Source: Sperchopsis tessellata (taxonomy: Eukaryota > Arthropoda > Insecta > Coleoptera > Hydrophilidae). Taken from it: DNA of 31,708 nt. This document shows positions 21,760 through 31,708 of the stretch, one piece after another; position 1 is the first letter of the stretch, and each line of letters begins with the position of its first letter. A program made the position numbers and the translations under genes. The DNA lies in NCBI GenBank assembly GCA_033557685.1, contig JAWQRN010000307.1, forward strand, positions 1-31,708, read 5' to 3'. Below the pieces are notes generated by a model. That model was not told where the DNA came from, did not search any database, and saw nothing but the letters and a program-made list of their open reading frames with translations.

Positions 21760-24565
21760 TACAATATGTACACAAACCTGCACTTCATAATGGACAAATT
21801 ATCTATACTTTGTGCTATGTAAGTAATGTCATTTTCATAAAATATCCTACACAGTTACAACGTTCGATATTAATTTTAGCACTATGTTTCCACAGAGACA
21901 GTAATTTTATCAACCGTTATTAAAATTTGTGTCTGGTACTATATAGTTCAATTGCAAATACTTTTGTGTTATTGTTATTACATATTCCGTGGTGTTACAG
22001 TAACATTCGAGTGACTTTTATATGTATAAACACGTACATTAAAACAAAAATATAGGTGCGACATTAACAAAAACGCCAGCCATGATTCATGAAATAGTTC
22101 AATAAGTTCAAATTCCAAGTCAATGCTATCGAGCTTATCTCGTCGCAATTTCTTTAATTAACTATCACAGTGAAATGTAATTAGATTTCACATGTGTAGC
22201 TCACATAGCTTTTTTACGTAAAGCGGTATTAGTTCACTTCAGCAAACAAATTTCACTTTTCTATGTTTATTTTATAGATCTAAAACCTTTTTTTACAGAT
22301 AGGGCTGCATATTCCGATGCTACGCGTACTTACATTTAGAAGGGGATTTTAACAAACTATAACTTGAAGGTTTTTATGGAGACTTTTTATTAATTCCTAT
22401 GCCATTTAACTTCTTTAAAAATCTAAAATACCCATCATACAATTTTAGAATGTAGAACAAGCAATATGGTATAAATCATTGAAGAGTAATAGTAATATTG
22501 TTTGTTATCTCAACTTGAATCATTTATAGCATTCGAATGGTGATAATCTGTGGGGTTTGTTTTTTTTTATATTAAGGCATTGTGAGCCCCACGCTAGCTT
22601 GTCATTTAGTCACTGGGCCAACAAGTCGGCTCTAGATCTATGTTGTAACATATGATGACCTTACATTATGAAAGTGAAGAATATTTATCCGTTGACTACT
22701 GATTTAATTTGACAGTTTATAAAAGACGATTTTGTTACAATGTACAAAATATCTCACGGGAATTTTTATTATAATGTGTAAAAATACGAGGTTGAACCTC
22801 ATCTACCTCATATACCTTGATCGCACAGATATATAATTAGAAATTTTGCCATATTTCATTTATTTTGGCATCACATGCCAAATTTGTTAGTTTAGTTAGA
22901 GTTAAAGTAAAAAACATGTGTTTTTATTCTAATGCTCAAAATTCTGATAAACTTATAGTTAAATATCTATATAAAATGCACGAGAGAAACTTAACGAAAT
23001 CTCTCTCATATGATATAGTTGTAAGTAGGGGTCAGAATTAAAATGAGGCGGAGAGCTTTTGAAAATCAACAACATCAATTTCCAAGATCGCTAATGAGTA
23101 AGTAAGTATTTAAGGGATAACTGGTGTGACTACTGCCAGTTTACGCATCTAGAAAAAATGCATCAAAATACATGGGGTTAATTGAAGGATGTCTTGTTAA
23201 CTTGGGCTAATTGTTATTTCACAATTGTTATACACATCGGGATGTATTTGAATAGAAAATACCAGCCTGTAAAACTAATAACGGTATTTTTGGACTACGA
23301 TAGAGGTAGTTGGTTTCCAGACCCGAAGAAGTCGAAACCTCTGACGTGGTAGTGGCAAACAAAGTAAATATGTTTTTTTTGTAATACATTTATTTGTTGT
23401 TATTGTTGATAAGTACAGAAAAAGAAACAGTTTTAAGCCAAGTCGGAAATTTGAAGTACCCATTGCAATATCATCTTCAATATGCACAATGAAATTGTTT
23501 TTGAAAAACTGGGTGATGGGCAACTACTATACTTAACTTATTCCCAAAGGAAATGTGTGTTTATCAGGATAAAACATAGTTATATGAAAAAATGCTAACA
23601 CAAACTTATACGACGTTTCATATATTTATTCAGTGATTAGAATTTTTTTGAATATATTCGCTGAATAAACTCTATTAAACTTAATTATAAATATCTCAGT
23701 GTAAACTAGTGTTACCTAGAGTCAGCAAAGTTCAGTAACTCTGTTATTTTAAGCTATGGAAAGGCACTATTGCCTAAATTTAGTTTACAAAGTTTGGAAC
23801 GTAATCCAGGAAAATGGAGGGTTTATAGTATGCCAGTTTTGTTCTACCTGTACAAAAGGAACCAAAGAACAAGTCTCCGCTACTATGATTTTTGCTTTAC
23901 CTTATGTCAAGTACAAAGGTCATGCGACGAAAAATATATTATCATAGCAAAATTAATTGTATAAGTTAAAATTAATTATGCACTGATTAAAAGTAATATT
24001 TCCAAAGAAACTAAAATTATTTGTACAATAGCACACAACATCACGTTTTTATATAAGTAGAAACTATCGCCTGGGATGGGTTGTCGACTTTAATATTATA
24101 TATCGAGAATGTCAACTATTAGAAGAATTGTAAAAATATTAGGTTTTGTTATGCCTATTCACATGTGATGTGACTCGGTCATCTGTGACGTTCATGTTCG
24201 TGTAGTTCTTCCCTCGAGTATGGCTAATATAGTCAGAACGATTTAAGGTAGCTTCGCTCTGAGCTTTCCTGTCTCCTCTGAGAAGCTAATCACGAACTGG
24301 TGACACATTAATATCCTGATCCCCTTCATGCACAAGAGGAAGTAGAAGATTAATGGATTGAGTTGTATATAATGCAGTGTATCATTATGTTTCCTTTAAA
24401 AATATGAGTGTTAGAATTTAGTTTTTCCCTGGCCGCACCAAAATTACAGATTTGCTATCACATAACTAATTAGTTATATAATAACAATGTAATTGTAATA
24501 TCAAAAACTATTTTTTCTATTAAAGATTTACTAATCTTCTAATTTCTCTGACTTCGCAGTAATTT
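21760..24565. other. AT-rich DNA, no assignable features
   Basis: Nothing could be assigned in this 2.8 kb. Open frames without recognised motifs include 23275-23523 on minus and two overlapping plus frames at 23756-23964. A GC-richer minus-strand stretch at 24135-24345 reads about 65 codons with a single stop but matches no family I know. A short GC patch at 22583-22640 does not fold as a tRNA. Confidence 0.4.
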
Positions 24566-24569
24566 GAAT

Positions 24570-25440
24570 TTATAAGCATAGTTTAAGAAAGTTCTTACAC
24601 CTAAACTATAAAACTACTTTATAAAACGTTAGTTAAAGTTTTGTAAAACGTAGCAATATAATATTTTATAAATGCAATTTTCTCTTCATAATTATAAATT
24701 GTCTCTATAAACTTGTTTAAAGAAAATTCTTATAACAAAATTATAAAACTTCTTCAGAGAACTTATGTAAAAGTCTTTTCAAAGTGACAAAACAATCATT
24801 TTTCGAATAAATTGCACTTCCTATATGTTTTTATAAATTTGTTCTAAGAACATATTAGAGCCAAACTATAAAACCTATTTATAAAACTCCTATTTATCAT
24901 TTGCAAAAGCGTCAAAAACTATTTAATAAAGTCAATTTTACATTATAAACTTGTGCAAAGAATGTTCATAGTCCTTAATAATATTCTATAAAAGTTTTGT
25001 AAAAGTTACAAAATAATCTATCATATGTCCAATTAGCTATTTGTAACAACTTGGCTTTACAAACTTGTAGTTAGAACGTGTTATATTATAAAACTGCGTT
25101 ATACAACAACTACTAAAGTGTGTGAAAGTGACAAAAAGATCTTTTATAAAGTTTAAATGTTTCATAAAAGCACTCTGGATGTATAATTGTAGTATAAGTG
25201 CTATAACAGATATAACATTTATCAAACATCTAAATTGCTTTTATGGTTCTGTATTCCGGTATTATTAAGGTACTAGCAGCTAAATTATAAAACTAAACAA
25301 CTTTATTAGTTAAATTTTTATAAATGAAACTAGTAAACATATACCGCAATACTAGTCAAAATATTATTTAAAAACACTTTATAAAACTAAATGGTTGCTT
25401 CCGAATTATAAAAATATATCTAATAAACTAATTCATAGCC
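24570..25440. repeat. Ancient degenerate tandem array, period about 120 bp
   Basis: A recurring block reads, with variation, TATAAACTTGT, a GAAAGTTCTTATA-type segment, AAACTATAAAACT, TTTATAAAAC, TAAAAGTTTTGTAAAAGTGACAAAA, and TTTTATAAA. Matching G positions in the (ACTT)GT anchor fall near 24581, 24715, 24841, 24953, 25067 and 25189, giving spacings of 134, 126, 112, 114 and 122 bp. Six to seven units are visible, each strongly diverged and with indels. The word ATAAAACT recurs to about 25390. There is no coding potential. This looks like an old satellite or minisatellite in decay. Confidence 0.68.
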
Positions 25441-25610
25441 AATTTACTTACACATTTTAAATCTTAAAACAAGTTTTTTAATTTTTTTAAATATCTTTAT
25501 TTATATATTTAATTTTATGTTTGATTATGACTTATAATTTAGTTAGTTTAATTGGTATGTTATATTTGTGCAAATAATATAATAACTATAAAAAACGATT
25601 ACAAAAATTT

Positions 25611-25632
25611 ATATATATATATATATATATAT
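25611..25632. repeat. (AT)n microsatellite
   Basis: Eleven uninterrupted AT dinucleotides lie within a wider, nearly pure A/T stretch (25450-25660). Confidence 0.95.
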
Positions 25633-26429
25633 TAATTTTTAATTTCGACAACATATAATATTCGAAAACATAGCGAATTGAAAATAGGTTCGTCTCTAAA
25701 GTAGTATAAGGTGTCTTATAACAATAACTTTCGCGAGTTTGTGATTTTGAGAGTCAATTGAAATTCTGATTTCAATGAAAAAACGGCAATATTACAGAAT
25801 TTGTAGTAATTAGAAGCCCCGAAGCGGAACAAACATTTAGTTCTATTAATAATATCGCTAAATATAAAATAATAGCATATAATTTAATATGTGTATCACT
25901 ATATTTATCAACAAATTACTCTATCTACTAATCAAATACGCACTGCTTATATTACTTATTACATCAATGACGCGTCAACTATGTCATTGTCTAAATTACA
26001 TTTTCGACACCGCCCATTCCTGTTCATTTTTTTTAACAAATCCTCTGCTGCAGTTTTGTAAATACGTATCCATCTAACATAATAATAGCTGATGTCATTA
26101 TCCTTCCTTCAAAACAATGCCTAAAAATACTCCTTCACTTCGGAAACTTCTCCAGATGTATACTTGATAAATTTTATTGGTACAGTGTATGTACGTATAT
26201 ATAATCCATTCGAGAGGGTTTACTTAACCTATTATTAGGATATACATAATGTATTCTACTTCTGGTGAAATATAGGCGACGGTTTTCTCTAAAATATGCC
26301 ATATATCTAAAATGAAACATGATACATTCATAAGCCAGGTATAGTGAATATAATATATAAACATAAGACATCCTGTTTTATTTCATTCGTTCAATCTGTT
26401 ATTAAATAAGCAATTTTGTATTGGTGGAA

Positions 26430-26880
26430 AAGTATGTTAGCCTAGCCAACCGCATGCTCGATGGCTTTACATTTTAGCAATAAATTTGTCATCGGCGTAG
26501 TTTAAAAAGTGACGAGAGCCTCAAATAACTTTAGGGAGATCATCAATAAACATTATGAAAAGGTCCTATTGTACTTCACAGGGGAATACCCATATCAATA
26601 ACCTAGAGCTCGGAATGAAGAGAAGATGCACCGTTTTAAATTTATTATTAATAAATCTTTGATTACGGCGTAACAAGTATGAACAAAACCACTGAAGCCT
26701 TACGTTTCGAATTCCATAACATTCTAGTAAGCAATAGAATGCCTTAGGCAAACCTAAAGAATACCCCACAGTATGCCATTTTTGCCAAGTTCATTACCAC
26801 ATTACCAAATAAATTTCAACTGACTATGCTGCTGCACCTGCCATTGTACTTTATAAAATGGGAAATTTTTCATTCAATTT
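26430..26880 (-). pseudogene. LINE reverse transcriptase core fragment
   Basis: Read on minus from about 26860, an AVEIYLV-like run leads into the open frame at 26566-26769. There 'LGLPKAFYC' matches the catalytic DLSKAFDCV block, with the first catalytic aspartate replaced by G in LGL and the FD aspartate replaced by Y. A deletion of about 5-7 codons joins it to 'LLECYGIRNVRLQWFCSYL', matching LEYYGIRG-AL-WF-SYL. Then come LRRNQ (NRKQ) and IWVFPCEVQ (I--GVPQGS). After a stop, 'FIMFIDDLPKVI' matches FLIYINDLP, and near 26500 'HFLNYADDKFIA' retains the YADD active site. These are the RT palm blocks in correct order. Several stops and substituted catalytic residues make it dead. The lineage fits Jockey-type arthropod LINEs and is distinct from the LINE at 1.6 kb. 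Confidence 0.82.
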
Positions 26881-26884
26881 AAAT

Positions 26885-27860
26885 GATTATTTATTTATGG
26901 GTTTGCGTTAATATTTGAAAATATAATATCAAAACATGTTCCATTATAGGCTAGAATAAATAAATTGGTACAAAAAGACATTTGCTAACGCCACGCTAGG
27001 TTTTACAAAGATCTTTAGTGAATTATATTGACGAACTTTGACCTACATATGTTTAACGAATCTTTTCATACCTAATCGTAAATTGTACATGCTTTAACGA
27101 GGTCAATGAAAAAGATAAAAGGATTCGCTTGTAATTCTTGTATATCATTATTATTATATTAATTTATTTCATCTTCAGTGCCATAAGAATAATAAATTGG
27201 CGGAAATAAGTAAGTTCTAATAAAAAATTGTATATTTAGACATATGTGAAAATTCTGGGTGCAGAAAAGTAGCATGAACATCAAACTAAAACAGATGAAG
27301 AAAAATATATTTAAAGAATGCATGATCAAATATTGTAGAAAACGCGTTCTCAAATACGGGAGAGCCATGCGTGGAAAAATTTGACAGACTGTTTCTTTTT
27401 AAATAAAATTCAGATAGCCTATACAGAATAAGCAAAACGTAAAATTATTGTCCACTACTAGTATACCCCTTTGTAAAAATAAAGTTAGTCTATACTGTGG
27501 TAATATGCGTGGATAAATCTATGGAAATTCTTAGTCTTGGGATTAAATCTTATCAATAGTAATATTTTAAAATTGAGTTTAAATAAATGTTTCGAAAAAA
27601 ATTTATCTGCGGGTAAGCTGATCAACGTCTTAAACTCTGATTAACCGACAGCGATTATTTTGAGAAGAAAATATGTGCAAAATAATTTAAATTTAGACTT
27701 GGGTATCATCTTGGTTTAAAACAATTACCAATGTTTGTCGAAATGTCTGGTTTTTGAAGAAACACTTAATTATCAATTAACAAATACAAGGTAAATTGTA
27801 GCATTATATCTAACATAAATTTAAGATCACCTCATAGGACTACAGAAGCAGTAGTAATTC
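26885..27860. other. AT-rich DNA between LINE and BEL/Pao remnants
   Basis: No feature was recognised. A 69-codon minus frame at 27159-27368 is hydrophobic but consists mostly of Phe/Leu/Ile/Tyr codons expected of T-rich sequence. I looked for a long terminal repeat belonging to the BEL/Pao element in this interval and found none. Confidence 0.4.
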
Positions 27861-27869
27861 CAAGTATAA

Positions 27870-29235
27870 TATCTAATCTACCTATTGTTTCATTAAATGA
27901 TATTACCAATACCAATTCCTATAGAATTTCTAACGACTAAAAAGTTGCACATTACATCCGCAATTTGTCATGGCAGTGATTCATGGTTAAACACCATTCC
28001 TCCCTCATTATATAATGTCATAGTGGGTAAGATACCACACAATGTATCCGTATAGTACACCTCGTTTTTGTTGCTGTAATTCATCCAATAAATGATAACA
28101 TGTCAACGTTTTGGGAAGTAGAAGAACCCACATATTCAAAAATAGTTACTCCTCAAGATGACCTCAATGAGCAATACATCAAAGATACTCACTCTAGGGA
28201 TAAAACAAGGAAATATATTGTCGCTTTTCCATTCAAATGGAACAGATTTGCCAAGCCAAAATTGTGGTGTTATCTCCCTCTATAATTAATTATAAACCAC
28301 GTTAGAAAAATTATGACGTATGGGACCCACGAATGGTGAATCAAAATGTGTCATACCACGTCATGATTTTGATAGTCCTTTAACTCAATTTTGTGTATTG
28401 TTTGACGCATCACTCAAAGCTCAAAAAGGTTCATTCAATGAACACTTTTCAATTGTAATTGGTTATCTGTGATTTCCTCACTCAATTTCGCATAAACTCA
28501 ATTTCATTTAAGAATATGAACTCGCAACTATTACATATGGCTTAGTTTCCTCACTATTGTCAAACAATTAGCTCCCGATTAAACTTAATTATTTTCCAAA
28601 GCATCTTCCATCTTATTAGATGCCGTCTATGTATATGATCTTGAAATTGGGGCAAATGGTGTCACAGGAGCTAACGAACTCATGCAAGAGCTGATAAAAT
28701 TGTTAGCGAAAGGTGGATTACCAATAAAGAACTGAAGTAGCAATTCGGCAAATCACATAGAAATTGTCAAAGTCTAAGAACTCCATTGGATTCCTGGTGA
28801 AAATTAAGTTTGCATCATTAAAACGATCAATTGTATCGACTATCGCTAAATTGGGGATCCCTTAGGATAGTATCTTACAAAGCTCATTCACTATTTTCAT
28901 CCACTAAAAACCAATAGAAACCCTTCGCGAACTACCACTATTAGAAAGAAGGTGTAAAATTAGTAAAATTTATCAAACGTATCGCAGGAAACAATATATT
29001 TGATTTCGAAGAACTCGTAGCACTTTTTGCTCGCATTGGGGCCATGTTGAACTGCCGGTCGCTTTGCCCACTTTCCTCATTTCATGATGAGACAAAATTT
29101 CTAACGTCAGGCTATTTTATTATTAGCTCACTTCTATTAGATCATCCTGAGCAAGATTTAGTTCAAACTTAACGTTCTCTATTGTCGCATTGGCAACAAA
29201 TCAATTTGCAACTAGCTTTGAGAATTATTTTCGAT
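27870..29235 (+). pseudogene. BEL/Pao LTR retrotransposon pol remnant with internal deletions
   Basis: BEL/Pao pol order is protease, RT, RNase H, integrase. Here 27870-28060 may be the protease-RT linker (ISNLPIVSLNDI). 28100-28285 is open and begins 'STFWEVEEPTYSKIVTP', followed by 'YIKDTHSRDKTRKYIVAFPF', matching FWE-EE and H-RD-TGRYIV-LPFK. Near 28345-28450 'KCVIPRHDFDSPLTQFCVLF' continues into DASLKAQKGS-NEHF (VVFDAS-K---G-SLND). The stretch before the active site is shortened and lacks the AD--KMYRQ block, though ELATITYG (TVTYG) is present. 'VYVYDLEIGA' near 28628 corresponds to YVDDLLTGA, with a catalytic aspartate replaced. 'ELIKLLAKGGLPIKN' and 'KRSIVSTIAKLGIPLG' follow. From about 28970 the sequence jumps to the integrase C-terminus: FEELVALFARIGAMLNCRSL and LCPLSS, then LTSGYFIISSLLL, PEQDL and LLSHWQQINLQL. 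RNase H and the integrase catalytic core are deleted. No LTRs were found. Confidence 0.83.
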
Positions 29236-29365
29236 TAATTTACACCGTAATCAATTATTCGATGTTTGATTACATAAAAGAAAATAATCGATTATTTGAT
29301 TAATCGATGATTGATTTTTTCATGGATCGTTGATTGATTATATGATTGATTGATTATTGATTACA
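29231..29365. repeat. TGATT/ATCGATTA-rich simple sequence
   Basis: The words TTAATCGATGA, TGATTGATTG, AATCGATTA and TTGATTA recur across about 135 bp, with a perfect TGATTGATTGATTATTGATTA run near 29343-29362. It begins where the BEL/Pao integrase tail ends. The repeated ATCGAT palindromes also let this stretch pair with itself. No function is evident. Confidence 0.8.
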
Positions 29366-29369
29366 GTAT

Positions 29370-31360
29370 AACTATCCCGGGCTAGCCGAGGACCCTTCGT
29401 ATATGTCCATATAAAAATCGTATTTAAAAAAAGTGGATAAATTGGTTAGTTGACCCGTTTGAACTAACGTAGTGCATGTGTGTTATTAAAATTATGCTAA
29501 AAAGTTTACTTTCAAAAAACTACTTTTTCTACTACTAAATTCAACGCGAATTAGACACATATTATTCTTAAATATGAATGGTTACGTACTCATCGTAAAT
29601 CGAAATAAATTAACAACATTTTAGAAAACACATTAATGTAATTCAATTAACTGCACAGATTACAATTTCAACGCTATGTTTTACACAAATTACCTGGTGT
29701 AATATTATTCTGGCTCTAGATGCGACGCAATAACTGTCGTTCATAATCAACCCGACCCTCTTTTATGTCGTAAAAATCTGAGGTGATGAAGGTTTAACTA
29801 TCAATTATTGTCTAGTATTATTTCTTCTGTACAGTGTATGTACATTTACCAAACGTTTGCGTTTAAACTCTGTAAACAAGTTAAATTAAACATCAACGGG
29901 AAATACGGTGTTAGGTTCCAAGATCTATTTCATAGTCTCTATAAATTACATTACAAATAAAAATAATAAACACTATAACTTTTAATAAACAAGTTTATTT
30001 ACGTAAACATGAAAGCACATTCTAGTTGTGTTAATTCTATTACTATTATTATACTTCTAAACAGAATTTATTTTTTACGGAATAAATGACCAATTAACAA
30101 CTGATTCGTTTGGTAAATACAAATGTTTAAACGTCTTCCGAATTTTTCGTATTTGTACAATAAAAAGTAAACCTGCAGTCCATAACTACCGTTATTATCA
30201 ATAATTCAAATATACCCAGCTACAATTACAAGAAGATTTTGCAACAGGGTAAACCATTTATTGTTTCAAATGATGTTGAAATTAAATATCTATAATACTT
30301 GAAATAAATTGAAAAATATTGTTGTGTATAATGAAATAGAATAAAGTAAAAATCAACTACTGGAATTGGAAAGGAATTTAGCGGAACATGAACATCTTCT
30401 AAATTTGATTTGCGCACATAATTAAACTTTGATCAAATATAATATGATTTTCAGCATAGTGCATACACTGTGTGATTCGTTCGTATTTACGACGTAAATA
30501 AATATGTACACATTCTAAAGAGTCCTTTTATACGAATATCTGCACGACAATTACATTAGGATTTATATTCACATTAGGTAGAAATAGTAACTTATATTGT
30601 TTAACAACTGGAGAAGTTACTTCTCAGTTGTGTGGTAAAATATTCAGTGCCCAATTTTCTCGTCGGTAGATACTTATCCTCATTTATAACATTTCATAAA
30701 ACCATAAGGGGGCGCGACTGAACTGTGATAAAAAATATAAAAAGTGTGAAGCTCATGGAAAGGGACCCATCAAGTTTTCGTACCCGCGGCGAATTTAGTT
30801 TGGTATACGTATTTGAAGGTATAAACATGAATAATTTAGAACATTACCTATATCGCTGGTACCTTCTGAAGTTTAATAATTTATATTACGACCTATGCTA
30901 TAATGTAGCCTCCCCAAAGTTCTTTTAACAAAGCCTTCGCATTCCACCACCTATCCATATTTAGATCTCTCCCTCCACGCATAAAACAATCCGTTGTGGA
31001 GCAGTTAATCCTGAATTAGTAATATCCGATTTCTCTCACCTCGTATTCCTCGAGTATGTGCTACGAGTCAACCTGGCACTAAGGTCAACAAAACGTATAA
31101 TTTTCGCAACTGCGATTATTAGTCCCATTTAGATAGATAATGGGGCTAATCATCGAAGTTGGATCGTATAGCATAATATTACTCAATACATTGCTACAAT
31201 CTATCAAAAGTATGAAAGAACTATGTCTGTCATTAAATGTTGAAAATTTTTAAATATTTCTATCTCCCTGGCACATATATAGTGGACTAAGTGAATTAAC
31301 AAGTTGCATCTGTTGTTATATTAATAGCAGAATGTATTACAAAAGTCATTACAAACCACG
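29370..31360. other. AT-rich DNA, no assignable features
   Basis: Open frames at 30226-30417 (minus) and 30725-30928 (plus) have no recognised motifs. A short GC-rich word (CCCGGGCTAGCCGAGGACCC at 29376-29395) follows the simple repeat; it contains a CCCGGGCTAGCC near-palindrome but has no identified role. Confidence 0.4.
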
Positions 31361-31369
31361 GCCGAGTAA

Positions 31370-31414
31370 TTCAGACGTACGTTTCGCGGAGTGCCACCGC
31401 TTCATCTGTGAACG
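31370..31414 (-). ncRNA. Degenerate hammerhead ribozyme-like fold
   Basis: Hammerheads are small self-cleaving RNAs; copies occur in the terminal repeats of Penelope-like elements and in retrozymes. On minus the order is stem I strand TTCA (31412-31409), core CAGATGA (31408-31402) in place of CTGATGA, stem II GCGG/CCGC closing a TGGCACT loop, GAAA, a self-complementary stem III CGTACG, TC as the would-be cleavage site, then the stem I partner TGAA (31373-31370). All three stems form around the conserved boxes in type I topology. The very short stem III is typical of PLE hammerheads, which are thought to act as dimers. Defects are U4 changed to A and one extra A between the first core box and stem II, so activity is doubtful. 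The patch is markedly GC-rich against its AT-rich surroundings. No PLE RT was found next to it. Confidence 0.45.
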
Positions 31415-31450
31415 TGCATCCCGCATACGCAATATATGTGCCAGCGAAGA

Positions 31451-31690
31451 TTATTTATATTTTATGTCTATCATTGTTATTATATATTGACTAATTTTCA
31501 CTTTGTGTTGTAACTGGAGAAAAGTTTTTTGTTTGTTTTTATTAAAATATTTTTCGATCTTTCGATATTCATATTGTATAAATGTGTTTATGTATTCGGT
31601 AGGAAGCATTGCGTGTGGTTCGTTGTATGTATAATTTAATTGTGATTGACTGTGTTTAAGGGTTATTTCAGTTTCATCCCAAGAATACAC
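31451..31690 (-). other. Unrecognised 79-codon open frame upstream of the hammerhead-like motif
   Basis: The frame reads on minus from 31690, just inside the window edge, starts MYSWDETEITLKHSQSQLNY and is hydrophilic and lysine/tyrosine-rich. The codon before the ATG extends towards the window edge, so the true frame could be longer. It lies immediately 5' (on minus) of the hammerhead-like fold, so both could belong to one element whose remainder is outside the window. No domain was recognised. A chance frame in AT-rich DNA is also possible. Confidence 0.18.
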
Positions 31691-31708
31691 AACTGCCTAT
31701 TGTGTATA

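Noticed and set aside
22583..22640. GC-richer patch resembling a tRNA or SINE head
   Set aside because: No cloverleaf pairing and no A/B box pair could be made out.
24160..24215. Second hammerhead-like site (TCATCTGTGACGTTC resembles 31401-31415)
   Set aside because: Reverse complement has CAGATGA but no GAAA box or stem II partner within range.
1..31708. CRISPR arrays, bacterial promoters, Shine-Dalgarno sites, operons, rRNA
   Set aside because: Nothing resembling them was seen, and the retroelement content marks this as eukaryotic DNA.

Overview
This window is AT-rich animal DNA, most likely from an arthropod (probably an insect). It holds no intact bacterial-style gene, no operon and no complete eukaryotic gene. 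The evidence for the host type is base composition, stop-dense reading frames, and a repeat set typical of arthropods: several LINEs, Penelope-like elements (PLEs), a BEL/Pao LTR retrotransposon, a hAT remnant and a pogo/Tigger-like MITE. All protein identities below come from motif recognition by eye. None was confirmed by a database search.

Layout. 1.6-3.5 kb (+) is a decayed LINE ORF2 with a readable reverse transcriptase (RT) and probable 3' end. 3.5-7.2 kb has nothing I can assign. 7.2-8.0 kb (-) is a PLE remnant with RT and the start of the endonuclease linker. 9.6-10.0 kb (-) is the C-terminal tail of a second LINE. 10.17-10.58 kb (+) is the longest open frame in the window, 135 codons, with no recognised family. 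12.15-12.65 kb is a pogo-like MITE flanked by TA. 12.81-13.03 kb (-) is a GC- and CpG-rich island with an open frame ending at a strong GTAAGT donor; it is the best candidate for a real host exon. 13.6-13.8 kb (-) is a hAT transposase scrap. 14.3-15.45 kb holds two diverged direct copies of an unidentified repeat. 15.86-17.43 kb (-) is a more complete PLE with RT and GIY-YIG motifs. A 45-bp tandem duplication follows at 17.7 kb, and an inverted-repeat element of about 180 bp lies at 18.93-19.11 kb.

20.5-21.5 kb (-) is a LINE endonuclease domain, abutted by a possible PLE C-terminal tail on the other strand (21.5-21.75 kb). 24.57-25.44 kb is an old degenerate tandem array with a period near 120 bp. 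26.4-26.9 kb (-) is a LINE RT fragment containing YADD. 27.9-29.2 kb (+) is a BEL/Pao pol remnant in which RT pieces are joined to the integrase C-terminus by internal deletion, followed by TGATT-rich simple sequence. At 31.37-31.41 kb (-) a GC-rich patch folds as a degenerate hammerhead ribozyme.

There is no cooperating gene set here. The window is an intergenic or intronic repeat graveyard around one possible host exon. The observations most worth following up are the hammerhead-like fold, the isolated GC-rich exon candidate, the two-copy unknown repeat and the ancient 120-bp tandem array.
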